From the NCBI GenBank assembly GCA_046530935.1, contig JBHEQW010000043.1, forward strand, positions 1-36,300: a DNA stretch of 36,300 nucleotides, written 5' to 3'. Of this stretch, positions 1 through 9,806 are shown in pieces. The stretch's first letter is position 1. Every line of letters begins with the position of its first letter. The notes below the pieces were generated by a model. That model was not told where the DNA came from, did no database searches, and worked only from the letters and a program-made list of their open reading frames with translations. This DNA comes from Arsenophonus sp046530935 (lineage in GTDB: Bacteria; Pseudomonadota; Gammaproteobacteria; Enterobacterales; Enterobacteriaceae). Made by a program: the position numbers and the translations under genes.

Positions 1-277
1 GGACGACAGAGTTAGCATGAAAGCCCGTCATAAAAGCAGTGCTTATCATCTTTGTCGCAATATGTCTTAAAGCTCAACCTCAACGACTGTGGCTATCAGC
101 TGTTTGGCATCATTATATATCAGTTCATGCGATGGATCAGATATAATATCTGCTTTCGTAGATACCTCATCTGCAGGATAGGTTTTTTCATAACATATCA
201 TCTTTCTGTTGTTTAAATCATTCAATAGGATAATCACGATTTCTGAAACTCCACACACTAGAAATCAGCATAACTTG
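1..277 (-). mobile_element. IS256-family element remnant, 5' (N-terminal) part, copy A
   Basis: Read on the minus strand, this is the left end and N-terminal part of the degenerate IS256-type transposase that recurs eight times in the window. The shared landmarks are the element start (minus strand, near 277), the segment matching 'gatttcgtgaatgatttc' in other copies, and the 'gaactcatc' segment. It runs off the left edge of the window. No reading frame is open. At about 278 it abuts an inverted C-terminal fragment of the same family, so it is one half of a rearranged copy. The family call rests on the plus-strand copies, where the translation follows the mutator/IS256 transposase order. Confidence 0.7.
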
Positions 278-280
278 AAA

Positions 281-940
281 CGAATTTAGCCAAACTTATA
301 AATGGGCAGTGTTGGATTGCAAGCATGTGCCTTAACAGTATATCCTAGGCTTTCTACTTAAATCTGTGTTCTTGATTTTTTGGAATCTAATGGCAAAGAT
401 ATTCCTGGACACAGAGAGTTAATGCTGTTAGGTAGACAAAACAGGTAATGTGTTTGGTTCACTCACAACCACTGCAGAAAAAAAGACATGCAACCAAAAG
501 TTAAGTCTGAGCTACGGTGGGTCCTGGCTACCAGGATCGCCGCGATTTTCCTAATAAATCCATTGATGTTTTGTTGGTAAGGTTTTAGCGAAGCATGCTA
601 CATGGACATGGATGAAAAAGTTAGAGAAAAATTAAGAAGAAAACTGCTGACGTTCTACAACTTCCTATACACGCACTTAGAGTCAATAATAACCTCGAAT
701 CTGATTAAATCTGCTTTTTGTAACACTGAGGTTACTAAGCCGACGCCAGAAAAATTGTGCTTAGAAAAAACAATCCTTTCAATGGCATTAACCTGCTAGA
801 GTCTGCTTAGAAAAGCTGGAATCAGTTAAATGATTTTATCTGCTGATCTTTATGGCAAACAACGTACAATTTAAGGATTGAAGAACAAATTAATGAAGCA
901 TCAGAGCGTAAGAGTAGTCTGATTGTGTCATACACTAGAT
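281..940 (+). mobile_element. IS256-family transposase remnant, 3' half, copy A
   Basis: This is the C-terminal half of a dead IS256-type transposase. Broken translation shows family landmarks in order: a piece like LETNLAKLINGQ, a 'SFWNAMAKIFQDTQ'-like stretch near 395-415, 'NKSIDVLLVRF' near 557-590, then 'LLTFYNF' and 'LEKTILSMAL' near 640-790, and a 'VQFKDGEQINEA'-like tail near 866-905. Intact relatives have a GDGxxxFWxA block, a CWVHK block and an HLRTTNPIES block in this order. Stops and frameshifts break every frame. A 65-residue open frame at 602-799 is a chance opening inside the relic and not a gene. There is no complete catalytic triad. Confidence 0.8.
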
Positions 941-1178
941 TTGCTAATAATTTTTATAATATTTAAAATCTTTTATTTTATACAACTTCAAATTTTTATT
1001 GAGTTTTTAACTCCGATGAAAACTTTTAAAACAAAAGTTATTTTTAATGCCAAAACAAGTAAGGATTTAGATAATTCTAATACATTAACTATTTTAAATT
1101 TATTGAATTTATACTGATACGATTGATCAAAAAATCAGATAAATTTATAAACAAATAATTCAAGAGTGACTGCGGCAA

Positions 1179-2222
1179 GTGGATAAACAATTTAAAAAAA
1201 TTCTGATCATTAAGATGCGATTTCATGGAGATATGTTGCTGACAACACCTGTCATTAGCACACTTAAAAAAAGTTATCCAACAGCTAAAATTGATATTCT
1301 TCTCTATCAAGAGACTATACAAATTCTTTCTGAAAATAGAGAAATTCATGCGTTTTATGGTATTGAAAACAAAAAAAATAACAGCATAGTTAAATTGGTT
1401 AATTTTATTTTATTAATCAAAAAATTAAGAAAAAATAATTATGATTTAATTATAAATTTAGCTGATCAATGGATTGTACCTTTTTTAGTAAGATGTATTC
1501 CTGCCAAGATAAAAATTTCTCATCAATTCAACCATAGAGACACAAACTATTGGTCTAGAAGTTTTACGCATATGGTTAAGCCAACAGGAACACATGTTGT
1601 TGAACAAAATCTCTCTATATTAAAACCACTTCATCTTAATGCTTTGTATTCTAGCACAACAATGACTTATCAACCAACTGATTGGAAAAAAATTAATCAC
1701 CGATTAATATCTTTAGGTGTGCATAGTAGTTATGTTGTTATCCAACCAACAGCTAGACAAAAATTTAAGTGCTGGGATGATGAAAAATTTGCTAAGGTGA
1801 TTGATAATTTACAATCCAGAGGATACAGAGTCATACTAACTTCAGGTCCAAGTAAAGAAGATCTTACCTGTGTGGCTAGGATTGCACAACAATGTCGTCA
1901 ATCACCTGTTACAGAATTTGCAGGAAAAATAATATTTCCGGAGTTAGGTGCTTTAATTAGTCATGCTGCTTTATTTATCGGTGTAGATTCAGCACCAATA
2001 CATATTGCTGCAGCATTAGAAACTCCTATTATCTGCTTGTTCGGTGCAACAGATCATCAGTATTGGAAACCATGGAGTAAAAACGTTATTCAAATTTGGG
2101 CTGGCAATTATGAGAAAATGCCAAAATGGCATGAACGTGATAGTAATAAAAAGTATTTGTCAATAATTCCTGTTAAAGATGTTATTACTGCTATAAAAAA
2201 AATGTTACCAATGGATATATAA
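1179..2222 (+). CDS. waaQ: Lipopolysaccharide core heptosyltransferase III
   Basis: A glycosyltransferase family 9 enzyme of 347 residues, close to the usual length of WaaQ (RfaQ). It adds the branching third heptose to heptose II of the LPS inner core on the cytoplasmic face of the inner membrane, using ADP-heptose. Visible signatures are the N-terminal MRFHGDMLLTTP (residues 13-24), where the family has its acceptor-side loop, and GVDSAPIHIAAALETP (268-283), the nucleotide-sugar binding segment, followed by CLFGATD. The frame is undisturbed. The start is a GTG; the next methionine would already lie inside the conserved loop, so the GTG is preferred although the upstream Shine-Dalgarno is poor. 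The gene stands alone rather than in a waa operon, with dead IS256 elements on both sides. Together with gmhB in this window it suggests that a heptose-containing core is still made. WaaF or WaaC is less likely, given the strong WaaQ-like N-terminus. Confidence 0.93.
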   Translation: MDKQFKKILIIKMRFHGDMLLTTPVISTLKKSYPTAKIDILLYQETIQILSENREIHAFYGIENKKNNSIVKLVNFILLIKKLRKNNYDLIINLADQWIVPFLVRCIPAKIKISHQFNHRDTNYWSRSFTHMVKPTGTHVVEQNLSILKPLHLNALYSSTTMTYQPTDWKKINHRLISLGVHSSYVVIQPTARQKFKCWDDEKFAKVIDNLQSRGYRVILTSGPSKEDLTCVARIAQQCRQSPVTEFAGKIIFPELGALISHAALFIGVDSAPIHIAAALETPIICLFGATDHQYWKPWSKNVIQIWAGNYEKMPKWHERDSNKKYLSIIPVKDVITAIKKMLPMDI

Positions 2223-2277
2223 ATACTTATTAGCAAACCTTATGTATAAGGGTCAGATATTCATCTCTGATGATATG

Positions 2278-2588
2278 ATTTGTGAATCTGTTCTTCATTC
2301 TTAAATTGGACGGTGTTTAGCATTATGTGAATGCTAAGCAAATAAAACCACTTAGCTGGTTTTCCAGCTTTTCTGAGCATACTCTACCAATTTAATACCA
2401 TTGAAAGGATTGTTTTACTCTAACAGCAAATTTTTGCGCATCCACTTCTTATGGTCTGCTCTTACAAAAAAACTTTATTTAATTGAATTTATTATTCTTA
2501 TTGACGGTTATGCACTGACAGGAAGCAATAGACTGCCAACAGTTCTTCTGTGCCTTTCTACAGCTCTTTTAGCGTTGCATGGTTGGAT
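2278..2588 (-). mobile_element. IS256-family remnant, inverted C-terminal tail, copy B
   Basis: This stretch is the reverse complement of the C-terminal part of the repeated IS256-type element. It starts with the end signature 'gtgaatctgttcttcattc' seen at the minus-strand ends of other copies and continues through the equivalents of 'gttgttttactc' and 'gaatttattattcttattgac'. It directly adjoins the left end of a plus-strand copy at about 2589. Two short open frames here (2401-2649 plus, 2508-2693 minus) span the junction and are not genes. Confidence 0.7.
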
Positions 2589-4020
2589 GGATATAGTTAT
2601 CATCATTTCTGATATATGGAATTTTGGATATGGCGGTGTATTCTTGTGATTGATTTCATAAATAATTTCAACATCATGGATATCATATGTCATTAAATAA
2701 TCTATACTAAAGGTGCCAACAAAACTAAATATTACCTGTTATTCTCTTGCATAAACTCATCAGTAATAGTACCAGGTAGCTGATAACACCCACTGCCATT
2801 GAAGAGATGCCTTGCTCTCTGAAAGCCATACTGCGACAGCATGCTGAACGCATGTCTTGTCGACTGTTGTGTTATACTGTTGTCCGTAACGATTATTCGC
2901 TAGAGCTAACTATATAGTTTTGTATTAGCGATGTTGAAGTTACAGTGCTTAATGTTAGTATGAATCTCAGCGAAACTGAATATGCTTAATAGTTCGTTCC
3001 TACGAACTTATCTATCTGAAGTGTTTAAAAAGCCTTGAAGAGTGTTGCTACAAAATATGTGTGCCTGTGAGGCATATTTGCTACTGAATATCGCTAAGCT
3101 TGTAAGACGCTTTTTCAGTGAAAAAGCGCATGATCTCTATACAAGAAGAATATCAGTAAACTAAAACAGTAATGGCTTGAATAGTACAACCAATGAGTGC
3201 CTACGTGATTTAAAGAATACGGTCTATGTTTATTTCTTGTGTGATTTGGTTATATAGAGCAATGTTAGGTAAAATGATTGCATTTGCTTCATGGTTATTA
3301 TCGGCGTCACTGAGCATGAATATAAGAAGTTAGTTACTGTTAAAAATAGTTATTGAAAGTTAGAAGCGAACTAGATCAAATTTCTCAATGCTATGCAAGC
3401 GTATAAGATTAACCATACATATCTCCTAGGCTTTGCTACGTGTGGAAATGATAGTGTCCTTGATTTTTGGAATACAATGATAAAGATATTTCTGGAGATA
3501 TAGCACTAATGACGGTGTTTATGGGTACATAAAAGAGATGTGATGGCTAGCAAAAAAAGTCGTTATACACATAAATATAGATAAAATCATTGATATTTTG
3601 TTTGCAAAGTTTTTAGCGAATGCTCGATTATCCTTCAGCGATGAAAAAGCTGAAGGATAATCGAGAAGAACTGCTTGTATTCTACGACTTTCCATCAGAG
3701 AGCAATCTGTGCGTTAAATAAGAATGATAAATTCAATTAAATTAGTTTTTTTGACAGCAGTAAGACTATGACGCCAATGTGCGAAAAACTGTGGTTCAAG
3801 AAAAACAATCCTTTCAATAAGATCAAGAAAAACAATCCTTTCAATAGGATTAAGTTGCTACATATAGTCTGATCAGAAAATGTGAATTAGCTAAGTGAAT
3901 TTTGACCTTCTTCGCCTGGTACTAAACAACGTCCAATTTAAGTTTAAGAATGAAGAACAGATTCGCTAAGCATCATCAGAGAGAATATCTGACCCTTATA
4001 CACAATGTTTGCTAATAACT
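2589..4020 (+). mobile_element. IS256-family element, near full length, dead, copy B
   Basis: This plus-strand copy is about 1.4 kb, close to a complete IS256 element. Order of landmarks: left end with the N-terminal segment near 2640-2700, 'aactcatcagtaat' near 2755, a 'GDVE'-like segment near 2930, an 'LEANL'-like region near 3360, the 'FWN'-like region near 3465, 'TFCLQ...'-type sequence near 3590-3620, and the C-terminal tail near 3930-3990. Frames are broken throughout. It carries a private 27-bp tandem duplication at 3797-3850. It is a relic, clearly older than any recent transposition, because it differs from the other copies at very many sites. Confidence 0.8.
3797..3850 (+). repeat. 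27-bp direct tandem duplication inside dead IS256 copy B
   Basis: Two adjacent 27-base units (3797-3823 and 3824-3850), both beginning 'caagaaaaacaatcctttc', differ at about one position. Other IS256 copies in the window have only one unit here, so this is a private and relatively recent slippage or duplication event after the element died. Confidence 0.85.
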
Positions 4021-4024
4021 CTAT

Positions 4025-4963
4025 ACCATAATGCTTAGGTATAATAGACACAGGCTCTTTTCTGGCCTGAAGATTATCTCTTATTTTAGGTGTTGTAGTT
4101 TCTTAACAATGGAGGTTTATCATCATGATACTTTACTATTAACTATATACATTAATAAATAGCCACATTGTCATGGACAAGGTTTGTGCTAAGATAATCT
4201 ATATAATGATCATTGAGCAAATAGCGCATGATCTTGGATACGCATTTTTGTCAATATTTATTTCACTAGCTAAATTAATAAAAACAACTTGTACACTGTT
4301 TTTTTTAAATTGCATGACCAATTCACTATTTTGCCTGGCAGTGCTAAAATAAATAAAAAATAGCAATATCAAATTTTGATATTAATACTGTTTCCGTAGT
4401 AACACCTTCTATTGACTGACATTACCAATTAAAGGAAAATTATTAATTTTTTTGAAACTTGGCTATATAAACCACATAAGATTATAAATTGAATTTACGC
4501 AAATTAGCTTACAAAATAACAAAGTGTGGCGCTCTAAAGGTTTATTTACTTCCAGTAAAGCAAATTTCATGAAATAAGGAAAATCCTACTAACAAAAGGC
4601 AATTTATATATTTTCCGGTGATATGTGGAATCTATCTCAAAAATACAACCACTATATTAGTATTGCGGTATTGACTATCCTGAAAAGGATTTTATTAAGA
4701 TTATAACTGCTAATAAATAACTATTAATATCCTTGCTAATAAAACTATACTTAAACTTTATTTGATTGCCTTTAGATTCAACTGATCCGACTTTCAGGCA
4801 ACAAAAAAGTAAATAATAATTATTATTATACGATTTTTGATAAGATTACTTATTGTTATTTATTTTTTTGATCCAGATAAAAATTAATGCTTTGCACACA
4901 ACCAACCCACCCATAACATAAAACACGTGTGCCAATTTTAGAAAATTGATTGGATGATTCCAA
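4025..4963. other. AT-rich non-coding stretch, nothing recognised
   Basis: About 940 bases between dead IS256 copy B and the 3' end of lysP. No frame is open beyond chance length on either strand and no family could be recognised by eye. Short features seen but not convincing are a 'ggaggtttatcatcatg' ribosome-site-like motif near 4110-4126 that is followed by a stop after a few codons, and 'tgcctggcagt' near 4335, which resembles only the first bases of 5S rRNA. It probably holds one or two genes eroded beyond recognition, plus the lysP 3' flank. Confidence 0.6.
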
Positions 4964-6454
4964 TTATTTATTTAGATTTTCATCATACTCAGGAAAATTC
5001 ATTTGCCGATAATGAACAAAATTGGTTTTCTTAATGAGTTTATAACTAAACCATATAGCCAGGAATAAAGGGATACCAATATAGGTGGCAATAACACCAT
5101 ACCAGTCAATTTTCTCTGCTAAAAATGCTTGATAATTTTGGCCTAATGTAATCATCAAGCAGAGAACAAAAGAAAAAATAGGGCTAATTGGGAAAAAGCC
5201 TGAACGATATGGCAATTTATTTAAATCATAGCCTTGTAACATATAACCCTTACGAAAACGATAATGGGTAATGGCAATCCCTAACCAGGCAATAAATCCT
5301 GTCATACCTGAAGTATTTAGTAACCATAAGTAAACAACCTTGTTGCCATACATTGAGCTTAAAAAACAAACTGCTGCAACAAAGGTAGTAGCAACTAAGG
5401 CATAGCGAGGAACACCTCCTTGTGATAAGTGTGAAAAGATTTTCGGTGCTTTTCCTTCTTCAGCTAAGGTATATAGCATTCGAGTAGAAGCATACATACC
5501 TGAATTGCCAGCAGATAATACTGCGGTTAAAATAACTGCATTCATAACGGCAGCCGTAGATAATAATCCTGCGTTTTCAAAAACCAATGTAAAAGGACTG
5601 ATACTAATATCACCACCCATATCATTATGCAGCAAGCGTGGATCCATATATGGAATAATTAAACCGATCACCAATATAGCAAAAATATAAAATAATAAAA
5701 TTCGTAAAAATACTTGGCGCATCGCTTTAGGTATATTTTTACCAGGATCTTTGGATTCACCAGCTGCAATACCAATTAATTCAGTACCCTGAAAAGAAAA
5801 ACCGACGATCATAGCAACTCCAATCATTGCTGAGAAGCCTCCTACAAAAGGTGCTTCATCAATCTGCCAGTTATGCCAGCCAGCATTTTCTGCCCCACGG
5901 AAACTACCAATAATCATTAATACACCAATCGCAATAAAAATAATAACGGTAATAACTTTAATTAAAGAAAAGCAATACTCTGCCTCACAAAATCCTTTAA
6001 CAGAAATATAATTAAGCATAAAAATGATAAACAGAAAAATTGCACTCCAAATCCAGCCATCAATATCAGGAAACCAATATCCCATCACCAATTGTGCTGC
6101 AACTAAGTCAACAGCTATAGTGATAGCCCAGTTATACCAATAATTCCAGCCAAGAGCAAAGCCAAAGCCTTCATCAACGTATCGAGAACCATAAGTAGAA
6201 AACGAGCCAGAAACTGGTAAATAAGCCGCAAGCTCGCCTAAACTAGTCATCAAAAAATAAACCATTAAACCAATAATAATATAAGCTAATAAAGCACCGC
6301 CTGGCCCAGCTTTTGCTACTGTTGCGCCGGAAGCAATGAATAATCCTGTACCAATAGAGCCACCAATAGCTATCATCGTCAAATGACGTGCTTTTAGTTT
6401 TCGAGGCAATTTTGTTGTAGCGCTCTGTGATGTATGTGTTGATTGCTGTAACAT
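4964..6454 (-). CDS. lysP: Lysine-specific permease
   Basis: An amino acid-polyamine-organocation (APC) transporter that imports lysine with protons across the inner membrane. The frame is intact. The N-terminal KARHLTMIAIGGSIGTGLF segment carries the family glycine-rich substrate site in TM1, and the sequence tracks LysP through TM3 (GWNYWYNWAITIAVDLVAAQ), TM6 (GFSFQGTELIGIAAGES) and on to TM10 and the C-terminus. Twelve membrane segments are expected. I chose the ATG at 6454: it has AAAAGG six bases upstream, whereas the TTG at 6475 would place that site inside the coding region. This gives 496 residues against 489 in E. coli. Import of lysine is plausible for a host-dependent bacterium. 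No LysR-type partner gene (yeiE in E. coli) is seen. General aromatic or arginine permeases of the same family fit less well. Confidence 0.95.
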   Translation of the reverse strand: MLQQSTHTSQSATTKLPRKLKARHLTMIAIGGSIGTGLFIASGATVAKAGPGGALLAYIIIGLMVYFLMTSLGELAAYLPVSGSFSTYGSRYVDEGFGFALGWNYWYNWAITIAVDLVAAQLVMGYWFPDIDGWIWSAIFLFIIFMLNYISVKGFCEAEYCFSLIKVITVIIFIAIGVLMIIGSFRGAENAGWHNWQIDEAPFVGGFSAMIGVAMIVGFSFQGTELIGIAAGESKDPGKNIPKAMRQVFLRILLFYIFAILVIGLIIPYMDPRLLHNDMGGDISISPFTLVFENAGLLSTAAVMNAVILTAVLSAGNSGMYASTRMLYTLAEEGKAPKIFSHLSQGGVPRYALVATTFVAAVCFLSSMYGNKVVYLWLLNTSGMTGFIAWLGIAITHYRFRKGYMLQGYDLNKLPYRSGFFPISPIFSFVLCLMITLGQNYQAFLAEKIDWYGVIATYIGIPLFLAIWFSYKLIKKTNFVHYRQMNFPEYDENLNK

Positions 6455-6460
6455 TAATGA

Positions 6461-6466
6461 CCTTTT
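6461..6466 (-). promoter_or_regulatory. Shine-Dalgarno that decides the lysP start
   Basis: On the minus strand AAAAGG lies six bases before the ATG at 6454. It falls inside the longer reading frame that begins with TTG at 6475, so it argues for the shorter, ATG-initiated protein. Confidence 0.75.
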
Positions 6467-7105
6467 ATTCAACAACTCGGATCTTAACGTTAGTGATTGT
6501 ACCAGATAGTGTTACTAGGAATAAGCAGCTATTCTCACTTATTAAGATACATTTATAATTGCTTAAAAATTATTTGTATTGTGCAGAGGAATATCTTGAT
6601 ATGTAAGTTTTAGTGATACTTTTCTAATAAAAGTAATAATATTTTATATAAAGTTTTTTTATGATAAATATAAGTATAATGCATCTATGAATTCGAATTC
6701 ATAGATATTTAACTAGATTAATTAGGGATTCTTTAATTTTCCCTCTCTAATTGAGAGATAGATAAACAATTTATTCTCATTCAATTCATAATAGTGAATG
6801 GTTAATAGCTTCAGAATTATTAAATTCAATTAAAAAATAGTGCACTGAATTAGTTTACTAAATAATAGTTGATTAATAATATTGCGAGCTTATCAAGCAC
6901 GTTCATGAAAATTCAATTCAGATTTTCTAGCTCATATTGTTTTAATTGACGATCAGACACAGTTGGTTATATATCGCACAAAATACCACCATTTGATCTT
7001 TTTCCCCATGATATATGATTAATCTTAATTCAGATCATAGATGTCTTCAATTAATCCTAATTCAACTATGAATTTCATTACTTGTTTAATCATATGGTAG
7101 TATAT
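6467..7105. other. lysP upstream region and AT-rich spacer
   Basis: About 640 bases between the lysP start and dead IS256 copy C. No gene is recognised. It contains a perfect 24-base palindrome (6683-6706), a smaller inverted repeat ('ctctctaattgagag', near 6741-6755), and an imperfect direct repeat of 'attaatc.taattca' type near 7018-7062. It must hold the lysP promoter, but no single -35/-10 pair stands out because the whole region is AT-rich. Confidence 0.6.
6683..6706. repeat. Perfect 24-bp palindrome upstream of lysP
   Basis: A self-complementary sequence with no loop: 'atctatgaattc' followed by its exact reverse complement. It includes two GAATTC hexamers side by side. It lies about 230 bases upstream of the lysP start. 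Such an uninterrupted palindrome may be an operator half-site pair, a remnant of a terminator, or chance in AT-rich DNA; the sequence cannot decide. Confidence 0.7.
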
Positions 7106-8590
7106 TAGGAGTTATTATCATTTCTGATAAGAGCATTTTTGAGGTGCTTGGGTATCTCTTAATGATTGATTTCGTGGATGATTTCAACAATTAGAGATGT
7201 GATTTGCTATTGAAAAGTCTACCCTGCAGATATCCGCAAAAGCATACATTACAATATCATCTTTTGCATGAACTCATCCATAGTGGTGCCAGGCAACTTG
7301 ATAATCCAACAACTTATCTGTTTATCTTAGCTCAAAGCCATGCTGCGAGAATATCCTGAACCGCATCTTGTCGATGGACGGCCATGCTACCACGTTATCC
7401 ATAACAGTCATTTGCAACAGTTAACCATACAGACAGTTATTGGTGATGTTGAGATTAAACTATATAAGGTTATGGATCGCAGTGGAAAGAGAATATACTT
7501 CAACAACTAGTTTCTACAGTCTTATCTGAATCATGCAAAAAGCATCGAAGAGTTGCTAGCATGTCTTGTAACCTGCTAGGTATATCCAGCTGTGATTTTT
7601 ATAAAATTTTTTAGCCATTCTTGGTAAAAAGCACATAAGCTTCTCTGCCAGAACACAATCAAAAGACTGAAACAGCAATGACTTAAAGACAAGAGACAAT
7701 AGTCCATGCCTAATTTAGGTGATATGCGCTATATTTATTTCTTTGAGTATACCATATGCACTCATGTCAAGCAAGATGATCCCATTTGCTTGCTGGCATC
7801 ATTATTGATGTCGCTTAGCATTGGTGCAAGGAGTTAGTTGGTGTTGAATATGTTTGTCGATAGTGTCAGAAGCTAAATGAGGCGAATTTCTCAATACCCT
7901 GCTAGCACGTACCTTAAATGTATACAGAAAACTTGCTACTTGAGACGTGGTGCCATTATTTTTTTAGAATGCAATGACAAAGATATTCTAGGATACGCAG
8001 ACCAAACAGATGCTATTGGGTATAGAAAACAGTTAATGTACTGGCTTTGCTCTTTCAAAGGCATACAACTGAAAGTTAATGCTGAGCTTGTTAAGTGAGT
8101 GTTTCTTCTTCAACGTACTACACCACAGCTTCTCTTGTTTAGCATAAGGCTATGATGGCGCTAATAAAGCTCTTGATGTTTTGTTTGCAAGGTTTTCAGG
8201 AAAGTACCCCAAATGCATAAATGGAGAAGTTTGAAAAAAGATCGAGAAGAATTGCTTGCATTCATTAACTTTCTATTTTCTATAAGCGCATTTAGTGTCA
8301 AATAAGAACAATAAATTCAATTGAATCAGTTTTTGCAATAGTTAATCTATAAAGCTGATGCGTGAAGAACTATAGGTCGAAAAATAACTCTTTTAATGGT
8401 ATTTAAGCTGCTCATTACGTTTGTTCATAAAAGCTGCAAGCGGCTAAGTGTGAGTAGTCATTTCACGCATGATCTTATTTGGTGTAAACAACGGTAAATT
8501 TAATGATGGAGAACAGATTAACAATGCATCAGACTGAACCGTAGTTTGACCTATATACACCAGATTTTATAATAACTAAGCTCCTCTAAT
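7106..8590 (+). mobile_element. IS256-family element, near full length, dead, copy C
   Basis: A complete-length but dead plus-strand copy. Landmarks: left end near 7115, 'gatttcgtggatgatttc' near 7165, 'catgaactcatcc' near 7267, 'GDVEIK'-like codons near 7443-7460, a 'GISFWNAMAK'-like region near 7955-7990, 'DVLFARF'-like codons near 8175-8210, 'LLAFINF'-like codons near 8253, and the tail 'tttaatgatggagaacag' near 8498. A 73-residue open frame at 7877-8098 is part of the relic. It ends about 50 bases before the surviving part of radD, so it marks where the 5' part of radD was lost. Confidence 0.8.
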
Positions 8591-8639
8591 TATTAAGTAA
8601 ATTATCGAATATGCTGATTCCTGTTATATTTGTATGATC

Positions 8640-9368
8640 TTCGCTGCTTTAGTTGAACATGCCAAAGAAATTTTGACATTATTACACAATTGCTAAGCAG
8701 CATTAATTTTCATAGAAACTACATAAATCTACCACCTCTTCTATCAGAAAACTATTGATGCTTTTAAAGCACAAAATTTTTGATATTTAGTTAATATTTC
8801 TGTCTTAATTACTAGCTTTGAGGTTCTTCATATAGATTTGATTGCTATTTTATGTCCTGCTAAATCACTTAGTCTCTATCAACAGACCATTAGTCGCTAA
8901 TTAAGATTGTTTTCTAATAAAAAACAATACATTATTTTTGATAATGCTGGTTAACCGCTATGATATTCTATATATAGGGAATTAGTGTAACCAAGCAAAA
9001 CTAATCCACAAAATATATCAGTTTAGGTTTTTCTCCACTTTGTTTTGTTATTATTGCCAATCTTTTCTGAAAAAACGATCCAGTTGATCAAATTATTAAA
9101 CAGTGCGACTGTTTATTCCAAGGCTGTGAACAAAAGTGTCCCCAACAAAAAACAGTGTAAATTTTACTTTCATTTTAAAGAATGTCCAGACTGTAATTAT
9201 AGAAATGACATTGCCGTACTGTGTTATGTCATCAATCATCAGATAATTTTAATTGATCTGGATCATATATTAAAAGCGTCGTTAAAATTGAAAAATTTGC
9301 TGATCCTTAGTGGTGAGAGCATGGTATGCAACTATATACCAGATAACGATAAGGAAATAGAGTCATAA
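8640..9368 (+). pseudogene. radD: radD (yejH) pseudogene, C-terminal part of a DEAD/H-box helicase-like ATPase
   Basis: RadD is a RecQ-like ATPase involved in double-strand break tolerance. Here one single frame can be followed from 8640 to the stop ending at 9368. It reads FAALVEHAKEIL, then DAFKAQNF.YLVNISVLITSFE, HIDLIAIL, LSLYQQTISR.LRL (helicase motif VI region), and finally FHFKECPDCNYRNDIA (the zinc-ribbon region) and LIDLDHILKASLKLKN. All match the order of the RadD C-terminal half. Eight in-frame stop codons (TAA, TAG and TGA) interrupt the first half; the last 107 codons (9045-9368) are open. The N-terminal ATPase half is missing where dead IS256 copy C begins. In E. coli radD lies just upstream of rplY on the same strand, as here, which supports the call. 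The last zinc-ligand cysteine is replaced. Confidence 0.85.
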
Positions 9369-9413
9369 AACTTTTACTATGAAAAAATAGTAAAAGTTTT
9401 ATGACTCTATTTC
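9354..9413. repeat. Perfect 26-bp inverted repeat with 8-base loop at the 3' end of the radD relic
   Basis: Left arm 9354-9379, loop 9380-9387 ('tgaaaaaa'), right arm 9388-9413. The arms, beginning 'gaaatagagtcataaaact', are exactly complementary over 26 bases and contain the stop codon of the radD frame. This is far longer and more perfect than an ordinary terminator stem and is unlike the surrounding decayed DNA. It could act as a transcription terminator or mRNA 3' end in either direction, because the outer arms end in A and T runs. It may also be a recent templated inverted duplication, or a fold-back artefact. Confidence 0.85.
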
Positions 9414-9741
9414 AGTTGACAACTTTATGTCACAGGAAAAATATTTAACTAACGTTTTCTATTACCTACGCTACACAAGCGTAGCTTAGCCCTTTACTTT
9501 CCCCTTACAATTCCAACTTGCGGCCGATATTTTAATCAAAAAAACATCATTTAAGTTATTCTAACTTTGTTGTCATATATAAACAATGGTGCTTTTAGCA
9601 AAGCAAGAGAAAAATTTTGATTATCAAGGAAAATATCGTCTTAGTGAGACAACCTTTATTAATAATATAATTTTTGTTTATCTATAAAATATCACTATTT
9701 GCTTAATTGAATATCAATATTCTAAAAATAGATTATTTTTA
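9414..9741. other. Spacer between the radD relic and the rplY control region
   Basis: No gene recognised. It contains a small hairpin ('ctacgct', loop 'acaca', 'agcgtag', 9467-9485) without a T-run. The rest is AT-rich DNA that probably includes the lost 3' end of radD. Confidence 0.55.
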
Positions 9742-9769
9742 TTGCTGTATGGCGTTTTTTTGATAAAAT
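9742..9769 (+). promoter_or_regulatory. Likely sigma-70 promoter of rplY
   Basis: -35 TTGCTG (9742-9747), 16-base spacer, -10 TAAAAT (9764-9769), with an extended -10 TG one base upstream. Transcription would start near 9776, giving a leader of about 105 bases before the rplY ATG. The call is moderate because the region is AT-rich. Confidence 0.45.
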
Positions 9770-9806
9770 ACTGGTTGATTAATTAGCAACCAGTAATAAT
9801 TTTTTA
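9770..9806 (+). promoter_or_regulatory. Hairpin plus T-run in front of rplY (terminator or leader element)
   Basis: 'actggttg' (9770-9777) pairs with 'caaccagt' (9787-9794) around a 9-base loop, followed by 'aataatttttta'. It has the form of a Rho-independent terminator and could end the old radD transcript, or form the first hairpin of the rplY leader. E. coli rplY is known to have a regulated leader; whether this hairpin is part of such control is a guess. Confidence 0.5.

Noticed and set aside
1089..1349. 86-residue open frame on the minus strand
   Set aside because: It overlaps the 5' end of waaQ on the other strand and is AT-rich low-complexity sequence.
4335..4350. 'tgcctggcagt' as a 5S rRNA relic
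   Set aside because: Only the first dozen bases of 5S rRNA match and nothing beyond; too short.
8640..9368. In-frame stops in radD as evidence of stop-codon reassignment
   Set aside because: All three stop codons occur in the relic, while the intact genes use no in-frame stops, so simple pseudogenisation is the better explanation.
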